Source: Sphaerospermopsis kisseleviana NIES-73 (GTDB lineage Bacteria; Cyanobacteriota; Cyanobacteriia; Cyanobacteriales; Nostocaceae). From it: DNA of 64,000 bases. The stretch is from contig NZ_AP018314.1 of the NCBI RefSeq assembly GCF_002368075.1, forward strand, positions 1,058,362 through 1,122,361, written 5' to 3'. Position numbers and translations under genes: made by a program. The notes beneath the pieces were generated by a model, which was given only the letters and a program-made list of their open reading frames with translations, was not told the origin of the DNA and did no database searches. Each line of letters begins with the position of its first letter. The stretch's first letter is position 1. This document shows, one piece after another, positions 62,941-64,000 of this stretch.

Positions 62941-63025
62941 ATTGTATAATCCTAATATTCTGAACTCTTGTTTAACAGGCAAGATGCCTGTTCCACTTAT
63001 ACAAATTAAATGCACAACAGCTTAC
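62921..63025. repeat. Palindromic element GTAAGCTGTT...AACAGCTTAC
   Basis: 105 bases with perfect 10-base outer arms GTAAGCTGTT and AACAGCTTAC, inner AAATTGTATAA / TTATACAAATT, and a central AACAGGCAAGATGCCTGTT hairpin. Non-coding; inserted in a DUF4926 gene. Confidence 0.75.
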
Positions 63026-63223
63026 TAGCTAAACTAACAGATTTTAACCAAAACTTAGCTGTTGAGTCATCTCTATCAATATGTATATGGGGAGGTTCAT
63101 TAGGTTAATGACTGTAAAAGTAGAAACGGTAAGAACCAATTCTGAAAACGGTTGGCATATTTGAATATTACACTAAAACTATTATTTCTCATGTTTTGAT
63201 TATGTCCCATTTCCCATTTCCTA
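62941..63223. other. Spacer before tatC
   Basis: Beyond the palindrome, about 200 AT-rich bases with no recognised gene or RNA. Confidence 0.4.
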
Positions 63224-64000
63224 TTACTTACCTGTTAATTTCACCAACCCAATACCACCAAAATACAACCCTAAAACCGCCCCTGCTAATAAACTCTGAG
63301 TTAAAGGATCAGTAGAAGGTGTTAACACCGCACCTAAAACCACTGCAACCATAATCACAAACCGCCAACCGGCTAACATTTGATTTGAAGAAACAATACC
63401 TAAATTACTTAACAATAATTGAATCACGGGAACTTGAAAAGCTAAACCAGTGCTGAATAACAACAATAATACAAATTCAAAATATTTTTCAATTGACCAT
63501 AGTTGTTCTACCACATCAGCACCGTAGCTAACAAAAAAGTTTAAAGCTGCGGGAATAAGTAGAAAATAGGCAAATACTAACCCACCCAAAAATAAAATAC
63601 TCGAACCAAAAACTATCGGTGCTAATAAACGACGTTCACGACGAGTCAAACCGGGTAATACAAATTGCACAATTTGGTAAAGTATAAAAGGAGTGGCCAG
63701 CACTAAACCACTGTAACCAGCAACTTTTAAGGAGACAAAGAAATATTCTCCTGGTGCTAGTTGCAGAAATTTGATACCGTTTGCAGGAACTTCCAGTATT
63801 TGTACAAGTGGTTTAACAACGACAAAGCAACCAACCACACATACAGCTACAGCTATTAAAGAATAAAAAATGCGCGATCGCAATTCTTCCAGATGATCGA
63901 AAAACGACATTTCTACTTCATCTGGTAACTCATCTAAGGGATCAACTGCTGAGTTACTGTATCCTTCTTTGTCAACATTGGGAGAATTAATAGTATCTAT
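63224..64000 (-). CDS. tatC: Sec-independent protein translocase TatC (5' end outside window)
   Basis: Membrane receptor of the Tat system, in plasma and thylakoid membranes. Starting at [20 protein letters not shown] it has six hydrophobic segments, with [46 protein letters not shown] and [16 protein letters not shown], and the C-terminal ADPLTQ-like [17 protein letters not shown]. The frame stays open upstream ([12 protein letters not shown]) to the window edge, matching the acidic N-terminal extension of cyanobacterial TatC, so the true start is beyond 64000. The exported carbonic anhydrase at 27581 is a possible Tat substrate. Confidence 0.96.
   Translation of the reverse strand: MDTINSPNVDKEGYSNSAVDPLDELPDEVEMSFFDHLEELRSRIFYSLIAVAVCVVGCFVVVKPLVQILEVPANGIKFLQLAPGEYFFVSLKVAGYSGLVLATPFILYQIVQFVLPGLTRRERRLLAPIVFGSSILFLGGLVFAYFLLIPAALNFFVSYGADVVEQLWSIEKYFEFVLLLLFSTGLAFQVPVIQLLLSNLGIVSSNQMLAGWRFVIMVAVVLGAVLTPSTDPLTQSLLAGAVLGLYFGGIGLVKLTGK

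Overview
The window comes from a filamentous cyanobacterium, most likely of the Nostocales. Evidence: psaC, a cyanobacterial MoeZ, a NatE-type ABC ATPase, a GUN4-tailed Ser/Thr kinase, DUF2949 and DUF6464 proteins, a mycosporine-like amino acid (MAA) cluster, many GCGATCGC (HIP1) octamers, and abundant short tandem repeats (heptamers such as CCCCAGT and CCAATCA, plus TCCAAAATCC-type units). The DNA is AT-rich with long intergenic spacers and many decayed genes. I cannot name the species.

Layout. 1-1200: partial Uma2 gene and a cluster of broken toxin-antitoxin (TA) genes. 1300-7600: solitary C5-cytosine methyltransferase, glmS, psaC, a DUF6464 gene, fmt. 7900-12600: mobile-element-rich stretch with deleted IS605/TnpB derivatives, a striking double tandem repeat, a secreted-protein gene, two abutting MITE-like elements and an NRPS fragment. 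13250-22320: Nudix protein, NmrA-like reductase, a ring-opening/amide-hydrolysis group (cupin, cysteine hydrolase, amidohydrolase, 5-oxoprolinase A half), an internally deleted ISL3 element. 22470-44820: mostly housekeeping genes (recA, moeZ, kinase-GUN4, M67 peptidase, beta-carbonic anhydrase, natE, ferredoxins, hisZ, inositol phosphatase, tRNA-Ser, rluE-like, lpdA, trpC, aminotransferase, GH57 branching enzyme). It also holds one ORF fusing pieces of a PtuA-like ATPase and a PtuB-like HNH nuclease.

45450-50640 holds four co-directional MAA (sunscreen) genes: sugar-phosphate cyclase, O-methyltransferase, ATP-grasp ligase and D-Ala-D-Ala-ligase-like enzyme. They should convert sedoheptulose 7-phosphate to 4-deoxygadusol, then mycosporine-glycine, then a disubstituted MAA. 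The cyclase differs from the desmethyl-4-deoxygadusol synthases I can recall at a substrate-binding loop.

50800-55060 holds dnaJ-tusA-rsgA (4-base overlaps) and grpE. Where dnaK would be expected between grpE and dnaJ, only an unannotated dnaK 3' tail remains. rsgA carries an in-frame insertion of a genome repeat. 57270-62940 is a TA/defence island (addiction module, RelE/ParE, VapC, MazF, PIN, Fic, DUF4926). Many of its genes are split, truncated or chimeric, and modules are separated by copies of one repeat. The right edge is a partial tatC.

The dominant theme is genome erosion: repeats and deletions have made new termini, fusions and remnants. The best candidates for follow-up are the fused PtuA/PtuB-like ORF, the divergent MAA cyclase, the dnaK tail, the repeat-bearing RsgA, and the 60 kb hypothetical/PIN pair.
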